Shown here: piece by piece, positions 25,768-35,686 of the stretch
Numbering within the stretch: position 1 is the first letter of the stretch
How the letters are laid out: every line of letters begins with the position of its first letter
DNA from: Verrucomicrobiota bacterium
Lineage (GTDB): Bacteria; Verrucomicrobiota; Verrucomicrobiia; Opitutales; Opitutaceae
Reading direction: 5' to 3'
Assembly (NCBI GenBank): GCA_023399155.1
Contig: JAEWQP010000030.1
Coordinates: 62,001 to 126,000 of the forward strand
DNA length: 64,000 nucleotides
Translations under genes and position numbers: made by a program
The notes under the pieces: model-generated
The model's input: only the letters and a program-made list of their open reading frames with translations
What the model was told of the DNA's origin: nothing
Database searches by the model: none

Positions 25768-27962
25768 GGCGGAGTCGGGTTTCGGTGCAGCGCGTTGTGA
25801 ACGGCCACACCCAGCGTGGCGAGCGAAAGCGGCTTTATCAAGAGATCGGCGAGCCCGAGTTCGGCCGAGGACGAAGGGGTGATGCCTTCGGCATGCCCCG
25901 TTATCAGGATGATCGGCACTTGCGGCGAACTTGCACGCACCGCTCGAGCCAGGTCCACGCCGGACATGACCGGCATGCTGTGGTCCGTCACGACCAGGGC
26001 ATACGGCTCGGGCGTGTTGCCGAATCGCGCCAGGGCCTCGCCCGGGCCGACGGCGCCCTCCGCCACGTAGCCAAGCTCCTGCAGCATGCCCACCCCGAGA
26101 CGCACCAGCGCCGTCTCGTCGTCGACGAACAGCACGCGCTGGCCCTGACCCCGCGGCACGACGAAGGGCTCGACCGGCGCAGCCGGCAGTTCCGCCTCGG
26201 CCGCGGGAAAGTGCAGCCGGAAGATCGAACCCGCCCCGACCGTGCTCTCGACGGTGACGAACCCGCCGTGGTCGCGCATGATCCCATGGACGACGGCGAG
26301 CCCGAGCCCGGTGCCCTGCCCGGGCGGCTTGGTGGTGAAGAACGGCTCGAAGAGCCGTTCCATCGTCTGCGCCGACATCCCGGATCCCGTATCACGGACG
26401 GAGATACGCGCGAAGCGTCCGGCCCGGAGCCGCGGATCGGCGGCGGCGCGATCCGGGTCGATCTCGCACCGGTCGACGACGACGTCGAGCACGCCGCTCT
26501 GATTGCCCAAAGCGTGCCAGCCGTTGGTTCCCAGGTTCATCACCGCCTGATGCACCTGAGTCGGATCGGCCAGCACGAGCGGGACGTCGCGCTGCACGTC
26601 GCACTCGATCTCGACCGTCGCAGGCACGCTCGCACGCAGCAGGCGGATCGCCTCCTCGACCACGGGCCGCAGCTGCATGAGCGAACGCTCGCCCGGCGAG
26701 CTCCGACTGAAGGCCATGATCTGGCGCACCAGCGCTATCGCCCGGCGACCGGCGACGAGGATGTCCTCGACGTTCTCCTTCACCTGCGGCCGGTCCTGGA
26801 CCTGCAGGCGGGAAAGCTCGGCGAACCCCATGATCGCGCCCAGCAGGTTGTTGAAATCGTGGGCGATGCCGCCGGCGAGCGTTCCGATCGCCTGCATCTT
26901 CTGCGCCTCGCGCAGCTGGTGCTCGAGGCCGCGCCGCTCGGTGATGTCAGCGGCCGTCCCGACGATGCGATGCACGCCACCGGACTCGTCGCGGATCGGA
27001 AAGGCGCGGTCGTGTATCCAACGCACGGATCCATCGGGCCGGATGATCCGGTAGGTGTCCTGCAGCGGCGCCTCGAGCGTCCCGCGCGGCCATCGGGTAC
27101 GGATGGAGGCAAGGTCCTCCGGATGCACCGTATCCTGCCAGCGAAAGTCTCCGGCGACGAGGCCCGAGCCGGGGCGACCCCAGATGTGGTCAAAGGCCGG
27201 GCTGACGTAGAGCATGCGCAGCCCGAGCGCCGGCCCCTCGGCGATCCAGAACACCTCATGGATGTTTTCGGTGATCTGCCGGAAGCGCTCCTCGCTCTCA
27301 CGCAGCGCGAGTTCCGCCTGCTTGCGCGCGGTCACGTCCATGCGGATGCCGAACATCATGTGCGGCCTGCCGTCCGCGCTGCGCGTCAAGGCCCGTCCGC
27401 GATCAAGCACCCAGACCCAGTGACCCTCGCGATGGCGCACGCGGACCTCGCCTTCGAAGTGCGGCAGTTCGCCCGCGAGATGCCGGTCCCGGGCCCGCTG
27501 GTGCCGCTCCACGTCCTCGGGATGAACAAGCTCGCTCCACCTCTTCCCGGTGAGCGGGCCGAACTCGGCGGATGTCCATCCCACGATCTTCGCCCAGCGC
27601 TCGTTGACCACGATCTCCCCGGACTGGATGTTCCATTCCCAGGTGCCGACCTGGGTGCCCTCGATGATGCTGTCGAGCCGGCTGCTCTGCTCGCGAAGTT
27701 CCTGGGTCGCCTGGTGCCTGGCGTCCGCTTCGGCCGCGATCTGGCGCAGCTGGCGACGCAGGCCGAGGTGGAGCAGCGCACCGGTGAAGAGCACGAAAAA
27801 CCAGCCCTTCGCGATCGAGAGCTGCGACATCGTCGCGGGATCAGGCACGAACCACGACACCACCCAGTCCGAGAAGAGAATCCACGCCCCGGCAACCAGG
27901 GTGTAGATCAGCGCCGTGCGAAGCGCGATACGTCTGATTTTGGGCGATTCGGCGGGGCTCAT
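25764..27962 (-). CDS. PAS-containing hybrid sensor histidine kinase
   Basis: Membrane kinase of 732 residues. Two N-terminal helices (about 10-35 and 45-70, with the FSDWVVSWFVPDPA loop between) are followed by two PAS domains (about 100-220 and 225-350). The HisKA domain has GGIAHDFNNLLGAIMGFAEL and is followed by a HATPase_c domain with NLGTNGWHALG, DTGSGM and GTGLGLAVVHG. A C-terminal receiver (about 605-725) has LVVTDHSMPVMSG. It is the second of two paralogous kinases, 82 bases downstream of the other, and overlaps the lone receiver by 4 bases. The ligand is unknown. Confidence 0.94.
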   Translation of the reverse strand: MSPAESPKIRRIALRTALIYTLVAGAWILFSDWVVSWFVPDPATMSQLSIAKGWFFVLFTGALLHLGLRRQLRQIAAEADARHQATQELREQSSRLDSIIEGTQVGTWEWNIQSGEIVVNERWAKIVGWTSAEFGPLTGKRWSELVHPEDVERHQRARDRHLAGELPHFEGEVRVRHREGHWVWVLDRGRALTRSADGRPHMMFGIRMDVTARKQAELALRESEERFRQITENIHEVFWIAEGPALGLRMLYVSPAFDHIWGRPGSGLVAGDFRWQDTVHPEDLASIRTRWPRGTLEAPLQDTYRIIRPDGSVRWIHDRAFPIRDESGGVHRIVGTAADITERRGLEHQLREAQKMQAIGTLAGGIAHDFNNLLGAIMGFAELSRLQVQDRPQVKENVEDILVAGRRAIALVRQIMAFSRSSPGERSLMQLRPVVEEAIRLLRASVPATVEIECDVQRDVPLVLADPTQVHQAVMNLGTNGWHALGNQSGVLDVVVDRCEIDPDRAAADPRLRAGRFARISVRDTGSGMSAQTMERLFEPFFTTKPPGQGTGLGLAVVHGIMRDHGGFVTVESTVGAGSIFRLHFPAAEAELPAAPVEPFVVPRGQGQRVLFVDDETALVRLGVGMLQELGYVAEGAVGPGEALARFGNTPEPYALVVTDHSMPVMSGVDLARAVRASSPQVPIILITGHAEGITPSSSAELGLADLLIKPLSLATLGVAVHNALHRNPTPP

Positions 27963-28044
27963 TCTCGTGCGCGGAGCAGTCGGCGCCCGAACCTTGATGA
28001 AGCGCCCGGCGTGGAGCGAAACAAAAGGATCCGCGGTTCCGCGC

Positions 28045-30756
28045 TCAGTGCCGCAGGACGCATGCCGCACCCGCCCTGCCCCCTCCGACGGGGCGGTCCA
28101 GGAGCGCGCGCACAGCGCGACTCAGAAGGTCGATATCGAAGGGTTTCGGCAGGAAGCTCGTTCCCTCCATCGTCTCGACCTGCCGGACCATCTCTGGGCT
28201 GTATCCACTGGTGAAAATCACGCGCAGCCCGGGACGGTCGCGCCGCAGCCGCTCGGCCAGCTGGACGCCGCTCATTCCCTCGGGCATGATCACGTCCGTG
28301 ACGAGCAGGTCAACTTCGCGACCGGCTTCGTTCCAGATCTCGACGGCACGCGGGCCCGATGGCGCCTCCAGCACGCGGTACCCGGAGCGGAGGAGGAGAT
28401 TGCGCACGAGCGCGCGCACGACCGATTCGTCCTCCACCAGCAGGACCGTCTCGGATCCCCGTCTGCGCTCCCGCGCGACGGGTCGATTCGCCGCTTCGTT
28501 TTCGCGCCGCGAAACCAGGGGAAAATGCACGAGGAATCGCGTGCCCTTGCCCGCTTCCGTGCGCACATCGACCCAGCCGCCGTGCTGGTCGACGATGCCC
28601 GATACAGTCGCGAGGCCCAGCCCGGTGCCCCGCCCGGGTTCCTTGGTGGTGAAAAACGGTTCGAAGATGTGCGGCAGCGCATCCCCGCTGATCCCGGTGC
28701 CCGTATCCGACACTTCAAGACGCGCGAACCTTCCCTCCCTGCCGCCGTGCTCCGTGCCAGGTCCGACCTCCACGGCCTGGGTCTCGATGAGGAGCTGGCC
28801 GCCGCCAGGCATGGCGTCGCGCGCGTTCACCGCCAGGTTCATCACGAGTTGCTCGATCATCCCGGCGTCGCCAAACACGCCGAGATCCTGGGGCGCCAGC
28901 CGCAACTCCATGCGGACATCTTCCCCGAGCACCCGCTGGAGCATGCGCGACATGTTTGTGACCGCCTCGTTGAGCTCGACGTAGCGCAGCTGCATGGCCT
29001 GCCTGCGGCTGAACGTCAGCAGCTGCCGCGTGAGGTTGGCCGCCCGCGTCGCGGCGCTCTTGATCTCCTCCACGTAATCGCGCACCGGCCGCGACAGACC
29101 CGGCTCGAGTTCCAGGAACGAAACCCCCGCCTGGATCACCGTGAGGATGTTGTTGAAATCGTGGGCGATGCCACCCGAGAGCTGCCCGATGGCCTCGACC
29201 TTCTGCACCTGGCGGAGGTTCTCCTCCGCATTCCGGCGTGCCGTGATGTCGATGGCCGCGCCAATCAGGCGAACTGGCTGGCCGTCCGCGGTGCGCTCGG
29301 CCCGCGCGGTCGCCGCGACCCATCGCACCGCACCATCGGGATGGAGGACGCGAAACTCGGACTGGCTGCCCTCGGGCTGCGCGATCGCGTGAAGCGTGTC
29401 GCGACGCAGGCGATCACGGTCGTCCGGATGGACCACGGCCAGGAACGGCTCGATACTCGCTCCGTCCTCCGGGCGCCAGCGACGTCCGTAGAGGCGCACG
29501 AGCGGTTCGTCCCAGGTCGTCTCCTGCTTCTCCAGGTCGACGACGAACGTGCCGATGCCGCCGATCTCCAGTGCGCTCTGGAGGCGTCGTTGCGCCTCGC
29601 GCAGCGTGCTCTCGCTCGCGCGCAGCGCCTCCTCGGCCCGGCGGTGCGTCACACAGATCGCGGCCGAATGCGTGGCATGTTCGACCACCTCCACTTCGCC
29701 CGGGGTCGGCTCGCGCGGACTGCGGTGATAGACGGCGAACGTGCCGAGGAGTTCCCGGTCGGGCCCGAAGAACGGCGTGGACCAACACGCCGCCAGACCG
29801 GACGCCAGAGCCACGTCGCGGGCCGCTTCCCAGAGCGGATCGGTCGCGATGTCCGCCACGACCACACGTTCGCGCCGGTGGGCGGCCGTGCCGCACGATC
29901 CGCAATCGGGACCGATGGGGACGCTGCGCATCGCGGCGAGGTAGTCCGGAGGCAGGCTCGGGCCCGCTGCCGGTCGGAGATGGCTGCCGTCAGAGTCGAC
30001 CAGCATGATCGAACAGATCATGCCCGGAACCTGCGCCTCGATCATTCGCACCAACTCGTCGAGCGTATCCTTGAAACCAGCACCGAGCGCAATCATCTCC
30101 AACACGCGGCGCGAGCCCTCCGCGATCGCTTCCGCCCGCCGGCGTTCGGACACGTCGCGTGCGAGCGCGAGAAATCGTCGCTCGCCGTCCGACTCAAAGC
30201 ACCCAAGGCGCAGTTCCACCTCCAGGATAGACCCGTCCTTGCGACGGTGCCGGGCATTCACCATCTCGCTCGAGCCGGGTCGCGCACGGCACCAGCAGGC
30301 CTCAAGATCCGCCCGCGACACGCCGTCGGCGACGTCCCAGACATGCATCGCGAGCAGCTCCTCACGCGTATAGCCCAACTGGGCACAGGCGTGGCGGTTC
30401 ACGTCCAGTATCCGCCCGCCCTCGTCATGAAGCACGAACCCGTCCTCGGCCTGCTCGACAAACGTGCGAAACCGCTCCTCGCTCTGCTGGAGATCCTGGT
30501 TGGCCTGCTGCCGGACCGCGACTTCGTGCTCCCATCGCGCCAGCTGGCGGCGCAGGACGACATAGAGCAGCGCGGCCGTTATGCCGACAAACAGCCACCC
30601 CTTGTAGGTCGAGAGCCACGCAAACTCCGCCGGGTCACGGACGACCAGGTGCAACAACCGGTCCGAGCCAACGATCCAGAGCGCCCCCACGATCGCATAA
30701 AGGATCGCGGTCCGCACCGCCACATCGCGCATTCTCACCGGAAATGGATTGGTCAT
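28045..30756 (-). CDS. PAS/GAF hybrid sensor histidine kinase
   Basis: Membrane kinase of 903 residues. The N-terminal two-helix module (RTAILYAIVGALWIVGSD ... KGWLFVGITAALLY) matches that of the next kinase. Then follow a PAS domain (about 85-200), a GAF domain (about 205-365, with PIGPDCGSCGTAAHR), another PAS (about 370-490), a HisKA domain with GGIAHDFNNILTVIQ, a HATPase_c domain (NLAVNARDAMPGGG, DTGTGIS, GTGLGLATVSG) and a receiver (LLVTDVIMPEGMSG). All catalytic motifs look intact. It starts divergently from alaS. The organisation implies a multi-step phosphorelay in which the lone receiver may act as common partner. Confidence 0.94.
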   Translation of the reverse strand: MTNPFPVRMRDVAVRTAILYAIVGALWIVGSDRLLHLVVRDPAEFAWLSTYKGWLFVGITAALLYVVLRRQLARWEHEVAVRQQANQDLQQSEERFRTFVEQAEDGFVLHDEGGRILDVNRHACAQLGYTREELLAMHVWDVADGVSRADLEACWCRARPGSSEMVNARHRRKDGSILEVELRLGCFESDGERRFLALARDVSERRRAEAIAEGSRRVLEMIALGAGFKDTLDELVRMIEAQVPGMICSIMLVDSDGSHLRPAAGPSLPPDYLAAMRSVPIGPDCGSCGTAAHRRERVVVADIATDPLWEAARDVALASGLAACWSTPFFGPDRELLGTFAVYHRSPREPTPGEVEVVEHATHSAAICVTHRRAEEALRASESTLREAQRRLQSALEIGGIGTFVVDLEKQETTWDEPLVRLYGRRWRPEDGASIEPFLAVVHPDDRDRLRRDTLHAIAQPEGSQSEFRVLHPDGAVRWVAATARAERTADGQPVRLIGAAIDITARRNAEENLRQVQKVEAIGQLSGGIAHDFNNILTVIQAGVSFLELEPGLSRPVRDYVEEIKSAATRAANLTRQLLTFSRRQAMQLRYVELNEAVTNMSRMLQRVLGEDVRMELRLAPQDLGVFGDAGMIEQLVMNLAVNARDAMPGGGQLLIETQAVEVGPGTEHGGREGRFARLEVSDTGTGISGDALPHIFEPFFTTKEPGRGTGLGLATVSGIVDQHGGWVDVRTEAGKGTRFLVHFPLVSRRENEAANRPVARERRRGSETVLLVEDESVVRALVRNLLLRSGYRVLEAPSGPRAVEIWNEAGREVDLLVTDVIMPEGMSGVQLAERLRRDRPGLRVIFTSGYSPEMVRQVETMEGTSFLPKPFDIDLLSRAVRALLDRPVGGGRAGAACVLRH

Positions 30757-31071
30757 GACACGCCGTCGGTGGGACCGGTGCCGCACCAGTCTCGCCATGC
30801 CTGGATCTCCGGGGAGTGCTGTCGACAGTGTCCGATTTCGCCGCTTTAGCGATCCTCTTCCGACCGGATTTCCACCTTTTTGCGGGTGCCCATCGCCCCT
30901 CAGGAGAACCCTGTGCCGCCGACGGCCTCAGTAATTCCTTTTCCCCCGGGCGACGGTGGCCTTTGCTGGCGGGCTGCGTGGCCCGTGTCCGGCCCGGCCG
31001 GCGCGCAGTTGCCGCTTTCCGCCTTTATTCTTCCCGTCCGTCGCGCCTCACTTGTCCCTTTCATGCCCGCC
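30757..31071. other. Divergent intergenic region, kinase and alaS
   Basis: This 315-base gap has no credible gene. It contains the palindrome CTGTCGACAG near 30823 and a pyrimidine-rich stretch before alaS. No clear -35/-10 pair or T-box type leader was recognised. Confidence 0.4.
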
Positions 31072-33789
31072 ATGACCTCCGCCGAGATCCGCCAGAGCTT
31101 CCTCGATTTCTTCGCGTCGCATCAGCACACGATCGTGCCGTCGTCGTCGCTCATGCCGGACTCGCCCGGCCTGCTCTTCACGAACGCGGGGATGAACCAG
31201 TTCGTCCCCATCTTCCTGAACGAGCGCAAGCCCGACGTCGCCTCCTGGGCCGGCGTTATCCCGGGCGCGAATACACGCGCGGCCGACACACAGAAGTGCA
31301 TTCGTGCCGGCGGCAAGCACAACGACCTCGAGGACGTCGGCTGGGACACCTACCACCACACGATGTTCGAGATGCTGGGCAACTGGTCCTTCGGCGACTA
31401 CTTCAAGAAGGAGTCGCTCACCTGGGGCTGGGAACTGCTCACCAAGGTCTGGGGCATCCCGGCCAAGCGGCTGTTCGCCACAGTGTATTCACCGGACAAG
31501 GCCAAGGGCGATCCGGCCGATTTCGATCAGGAGGCGCACGACATCTGGGCCGGCCTGTTCCGCGCCGCAGGTCTGGACCCGGCTGTACACATCGTCAACG
31601 GCAACAAGAAGGACAACTTCTGGATGATGGGCGACACCGGCCCGTGCGGCCCGTGCTCGGAGATCCACTTCAACCTCCTCCCCTCCGACGACGAGGCCGA
31701 GGGCCGCAAGCTGGTCAACTCCTCCAGTCCGCGCTGCATCGAGATCTGGAACCACGTCTTCATCCAGTTCAACGCCGGCGCCGACGGGTCGTTCTCGCCC
31801 CTGCCCTCGCGGCACGTTGACACCGGCATGGGCTTCGAGCGCGTCGCGGGAATCCACGCCACGACGAACGGTTTTAAGGACTTTTCCGCCGAACCGTCCA
31901 ACTACAACGCGGACGTGTTCACGTCGCTCTTCGACGTGATCGCGCAGCTCTCCGGCCGCACCTACGCGCGCACCGTGCCGGCACGACGCGAGGGCCTCGG
32001 CGAGCAGGAGAAGACCGACATCGCCTTCCGCGTCCTCGCCGACCACGCACGCACGGTCTCCTGCGCGATCGCCGACGGCATCCTGCCGGGCAATGCCGGC
32101 CGCAACTACGTCATCCGCCGCATCCTGCGCCGCGGCATTCTCTACGGGCGCAAGGACCTCGGCCTCGCCACCGGATTCTTCGAAAAGCTCGTGCCCGCCG
32201 TCGTGGCCTCGCTCGGCACCGTCTTCCCGGAACTCAAGCAGCAGCAGTCGATGATCGAACGCGTGATCCGCAGTGAGGAGGAGAGCTTCGGCCGCACGCT
32301 CGACCGCGGCATCCAGCTCTTCGCCGACGCCGCCCGGGCCGGGCGTATCACCGGCGCGGATGCGTTTAAACTCTACGACACGTTCGGCTTCCCGATCGAC
32401 ATGACCCAGCTCCTCGCCGCCGAGCGCGGCCTGCAGGTCGACATCGGTGGGTTCGAGGCCGAGATGGAGAAGGCGCGCACCATCTCCAAGGAGGCGCACG
32501 TCACCGACGTCATCCAGGTGAGCAAGGACGAGGTGGCCGCGGCCCAGGCGGCCACGAAGTTCCTCGGATATGATGCACTCGAGTCAACCGCGACGGTCAC
32601 GGACGTGGTCAGGACCGACAAGGCGACATTCCTCGTCCTCGACCAGACGCCGTTCTACGGCGAAATGGGCGGTCAGGCCGGCGATCACGGGGCTGTGAAG
32701 ATCGACGGCCAGACGTTTGCGATCGTCGACACCCTGAAGGACAAGGCCGGCCGCCACCTCCACCAGCTCGCGCCGGCCTGCGCCGCAGACGCTGCCAAGC
32801 TCGAGCTCGTCGGCAGGATGGCCAAGCTGCAGGTCGCCCCGACGACGCGTCGCGCCATCTCGCGCCACCACACCGCGGCACACCTGATCCACTGGGCGCT
32901 GCGCAAGGTCCTGGGCACCCACGTGCGCCAGGCCGGCACGTCCAAGACAAAGGAGCGCATGCGCTTCGACTTCTCGCACTTCGAGCAGGTAAAACCCGAC
33001 CAGCTCCGCGAGATCGAGCGCCTGGTCAACGAGCGGGTGATCGAGAACGCACCGGTCCAGACGTATGAGACCGAGTTTGACAAGAAGCCCGAGGGCACGC
33101 TCGCGTTTTTCGGCGAGAAGTACGGCAAGGTCGTGCGCGTCGTCGACATCGGCGGCTACAGCCGTGAACTCTGCGGCGGTACCCACGTCTCGAATACGGG
33201 CGAGGTCGGGCCGGTCAAGGTCGTGTCCGAGATGGCTATCGCGTCGGGCACACGCCGCATCGAGGCCGTGGCCGGAGAGCCCGCCCTGCGCCTGCTCGAG
33301 GATCATGAATCCCAGCTGAAGGCGATCGGCGCGAGGCTCAGCGCCGGACCGGAGGACGTGGTGGAGAAGCTCGAGTCCCTGCTTGCGCACAAGGCCGAGC
33401 TCGAGAAGCAGCTCAAGGCATTCCAGCAAAAGGCCGAGGCCGGACTCGCCGCCGAACTCGCCGGCCAGGCGGTCGACCAGAACGGCCTGAAGCGCCTGGT
33501 CGCGCGGGTCGAAGTCTCCGATCCCAATGCGTTGCGTGCGCTGGGCTCACAGGTTCTCGGCAAGCTCGGCGAGGGCGTGGTCATCCTCGGCGCCGCGTTC
33601 GGCTCGGACAAGGTGAGCGTCGCCGCCTTCTGTTCGCCCGCTGCAGTCAAGGGCGGCAGCCAGGCCGGCAGGATCGTCGGCGAGGTCTGCGCCAAGCTCG
33701 GCGGCAAGGGCGGCGGCAAGCCCGACTTCGCCATGGGCGGAGGCAAGGACGCCGCCGGCCTGGACGCTGCCCTCGCGGCAATTCGCTGA
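31072..33789 (+). CDS. alaS: Alanine--tRNA ligase
   Basis: Class II aminoacyl-tRNA synthetase of 905 residues that charges tRNA-Ala. The start MTSAEIRQSFLDFF is typical; an ATG nine bases earlier (31063) is in frame. Class II motifs appear in the first 240 residues (GLLFTNAGMNQFVPIFL, WDTYHHTMFEMLGNWSFGDY, HVDTGMGFERV). The editing domain carries HHTAAHLIHWALRKVLG and ELCGGTHVSNTGEVG, both with their zinc/catalytic residues. The C-Ala oligomerisation domain ends the protein (GGKGGGKPDFAMGGG). It is complete. A strong hairpin follows. Confidence 0.97.
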   Translation: MTSAEIRQSFLDFFASHQHTIVPSSSLMPDSPGLLFTNAGMNQFVPIFLNERKPDVASWAGVIPGANTRAADTQKCIRAGGKHNDLEDVGWDTYHHTMFEMLGNWSFGDYFKKESLTWGWELLTKVWGIPAKRLFATVYSPDKAKGDPADFDQEAHDIWAGLFRAAGLDPAVHIVNGNKKDNFWMMGDTGPCGPCSEIHFNLLPSDDEAEGRKLVNSSSPRCIEIWNHVFIQFNAGADGSFSPLPSRHVDTGMGFERVAGIHATTNGFKDFSAEPSNYNADVFTSLFDVIAQLSGRTYARTVPARREGLGEQEKTDIAFRVLADHARTVSCAIADGILPGNAGRNYVIRRILRRGILYGRKDLGLATGFFEKLVPAVVASLGTVFPELKQQQSMIERVIRSEEESFGRTLDRGIQLFADAARAGRITGADAFKLYDTFGFPIDMTQLLAAERGLQVDIGGFEAEMEKARTISKEAHVTDVIQVSKDEVAAAQAATKFLGYDALESTATVTDVVRTDKATFLVLDQTPFYGEMGGQAGDHGAVKIDGQTFAIVDTLKDKAGRHLHQLAPACAADAAKLELVGRMAKLQVAPTTRRAISRHHTAAHLIHWALRKVLGTHVRQAGTSKTKERMRFDFSHFEQVKPDQLREIERLVNERVIENAPVQTYETEFDKKPEGTLAFFGEKYGKVVRVVDIGGYSRELCGGTHVSNTGEVGPVKVVSEMAIASGTRRIEAVAGEPALRLLEDHESQLKAIGARLSAGPEDVVEKLESLLAHKAELEKQLKAFQQKAEAGLAAELAGQAVDQNGLKRLVARVEVSDPNALRALGSQVLGKLGEGVVILGAAFGSDKVSVAAFCSPAAVKGGSQAGRIVGEVCAKLGGKGGGKPDFAMGGGKDAAGLDAALAAIR

Positions 33790-33826
33790 CCTGGAGGGCC
33801 CGTCTCCCGGCGGGCCGCAAACCGCC

Positions 33827-33855
33827 AGCGACCCGCGCGGTTCACGCGAGTCGCT
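33827..33855 (+). terminator. Hairpin downstream of alaS
   Basis: AGCGACCCGCG and CGCGAGTCGCT pair at 10 of 11 positions around a 7-base loop, 37 bases after the stop. There is no U tract, so it may be a stabilising or Rho-dependent site. Confidence 0.4.
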
Positions 33856-33985
33856 GCCGACCGCCGCGGCGCCGCATGCGCGCGTCCACCGGCATTGACG
33901 TCGCGGTCGAGTCCGCTTCGGCTCATTTCTGCTGCCCACTCCTTCTCGTTGGCCGCCGGTCATCGCCAATCACGCTCCCCAACCC

Positions 33986-35467
33986 ATGTCCCTCGAACCG
34001 GAAACTCCCTCCGCGATCACGTCAGGTTCCACCGCCGCCTCCGTGGAATCCGCACCCGGCGACCGGCTCCCGGTGACGGCCAAGGCCGCCTACGCCTTCG
34101 GCGGGGTGAACGACATCTACGGCCACTGGTGGTACGCGAACATCGCCGGCAATGTATTCAACATGCACCTGCACCTCGCACCCACGCTCATCGCGGTGGT
34201 GCTGACGGTCGCGCGCCTGGTCGATGCATTCACGGATACATTCTTCGGCTGGGTTTCGGACAACACGCGCTCGCGCTGGGGCCGGAGGCGGCCCTACATC
34301 CTCGTCGGCTCGATTCTCTCCGGCATCGCGCTCCCCTGCCTGTTCCTTGCCTCGGAGGGCTGGGATGCATCCGCACCGTGGATGCACAACAGGGTCTTTT
34401 GGTTCATGCTCATCTCGGCCGTGCTCTATGCGCCGATCATCAGCTCCTATACCATGCCGTACTCGAGCCTCGGAGCCGAGCTGACGCCGAACTACCACGA
34501 GCGCACCAACGTCATGGCGTGGAAGGCGATCGTGCAGAAGCTCTGCGGCATCCCGATGATGTCGGTCTGGTGGTTTGCGCAAACCTTCCGGCTGGACCCC
34601 GAAACCGGCGAGGCTGACGTCATGCTCGGCGTCCAACTCGCCAGCGCCGCCGCCGGCATGGTGATGATCGCCGCGGGTTTTGCCAATTTCGCCTTCGTCC
34701 GCGAGCGTTACTACCAGACCGCCCAGGCGCAACCGCGCACGCGGTTCTGGGATTCGTGCCGCCAATCGCTCTCCTCGCGACCCTTTCAGGTCCTGCTCGG
34801 CATCCTCGCCGCCTACGCGGTGCCGACGATGCTGGTGACGAATCTGGGCGGCTATGCCAGTGCTTACTATGTCTTTGGCGGCGACCAGGCGCTGATGGGC
34901 AAATACCAGTCGATCTCGGCCGCGGCCTACTTCGTCCTCGGGGCGAGCGGCGTGTTCATCACCAGCTGGGTTTCGCGTCGATTCGGGAAACGCAAGGCCC
35001 TGCTCTTCACGCTTGCCTCGGGCATCCTTGCCTTTGGCTCGAGCTGGTGGATGTATTCACCGGGCCATGCCTGGGGCGTGGTGTTGAACACGGCCCTGAC
35101 CGGATTCGCGGCGACGGGCTTCTGGGTGGTGCTCCCCTCGATGTGCGCGGACGTCGTCGACGACGACGAGTTGCGCACGCACAAACGGCGGGAAGGCGCG
35201 TTCAGTTCGATGTTCTCCTGGACCTCCAAGGTCGGCATGTCGCTCGCGGTGGGCGGGAGTTTCATCCTGCTTGATCTGATCGGCTTTGACGCCGCGCTCG
35301 GCGGCGAGCAGTCGCCCCAGGCAATCTGGTGGATACGCGTCCTCTTCGCCGGCATCCCCGTGCTGGCGATGACCACCGCCCTCCTGCTCCTGTGTCTCTA
35401 CCCGCTGAGCCAGTCGCGCATGGCGGAAATCCGCGCCCAGCTCGAGAGCCGCCGCGGCGCGGTGTGA
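33986..35467 (+). CDS. GPH-family sugar:cation symporter (MelB-like)
   Basis: Integral membrane carrier of 493 residues with about 12 hydrophobic segments. The early loop after helices 1-2 has RLVDAFTDTFFGWVSDNTRSRWGRRRPYIL, the diagnostic GPH/MelB pattern in which Asp residues bind the coupling cation; only the short motifs DAFTD and RWGRRRPY are needed to see it. The segment YSSLGAELTPNYHERT and the later DDDELRTHKRREGAF are also family features. Known members import disaccharides or glucuronides with Na or H. No glycosidase is adjacent, so the substrate is unknown. Confidence 0.92.
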   Translation: MSLEPETPSAITSGSTAASVESAPGDRLPVTAKAAYAFGGVNDIYGHWWYANIAGNVFNMHLHLAPTLIAVVLTVARLVDAFTDTFFGWVSDNTRSRWGRRRPYILVGSILSGIALPCLFLASEGWDASAPWMHNRVFWFMLISAVLYAPIISSYTMPYSSLGAELTPNYHERTNVMAWKAIVQKLCGIPMMSVWWFAQTFRLDPETGEADVMLGVQLASAAAGMVMIAAGFANFAFVRERYYQTAQAQPRTRFWDSCRQSLSSRPFQVLLGILAAYAVPTMLVTNLGGYASAYYVFGGDQALMGKYQSISAAAYFVLGASGVFITSWVSRRFGKRKALLFTLASGILAFGSSWWMYSPGHAWGVVLNTALTGFAATGFWVVLPSMCADVVDDDELRTHKRREGAFSSMFSWTSKVGMSLAVGGSFILLDLIGFDAALGGEQSPQAIWWIRVLFAGIPVLAMTTALLLLCLYPLSQSRMAEIRAQLESRRGAV

Positions 35468-35686
35468 GCCCTGCCTATCGGAGTTGCACAGCACGAAGCC
35501 GAACTCCGGTCCTGGCAACAGGAAGGCATGCATGGCGCGAGCCACGCCGCGCCGTAGCTGACGCCTGAGGTGGCCGAAGTGTATCGTTGACGACCGGACA
35601 CAGTACCACCTCGCAAGCCGGCCGCCTCGCATGCCACACAGTTCGCCTGGAGAGCACGCGCGATCGCCTGTCGCGTCGCCGCCAGC

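Noticed and set aside
25785..30849. Two long plus-strand frames (809 and 977 codons) across the kinase genes
   Set aside because: They mirror the hybrid kinases codon for codon and lack motifs.
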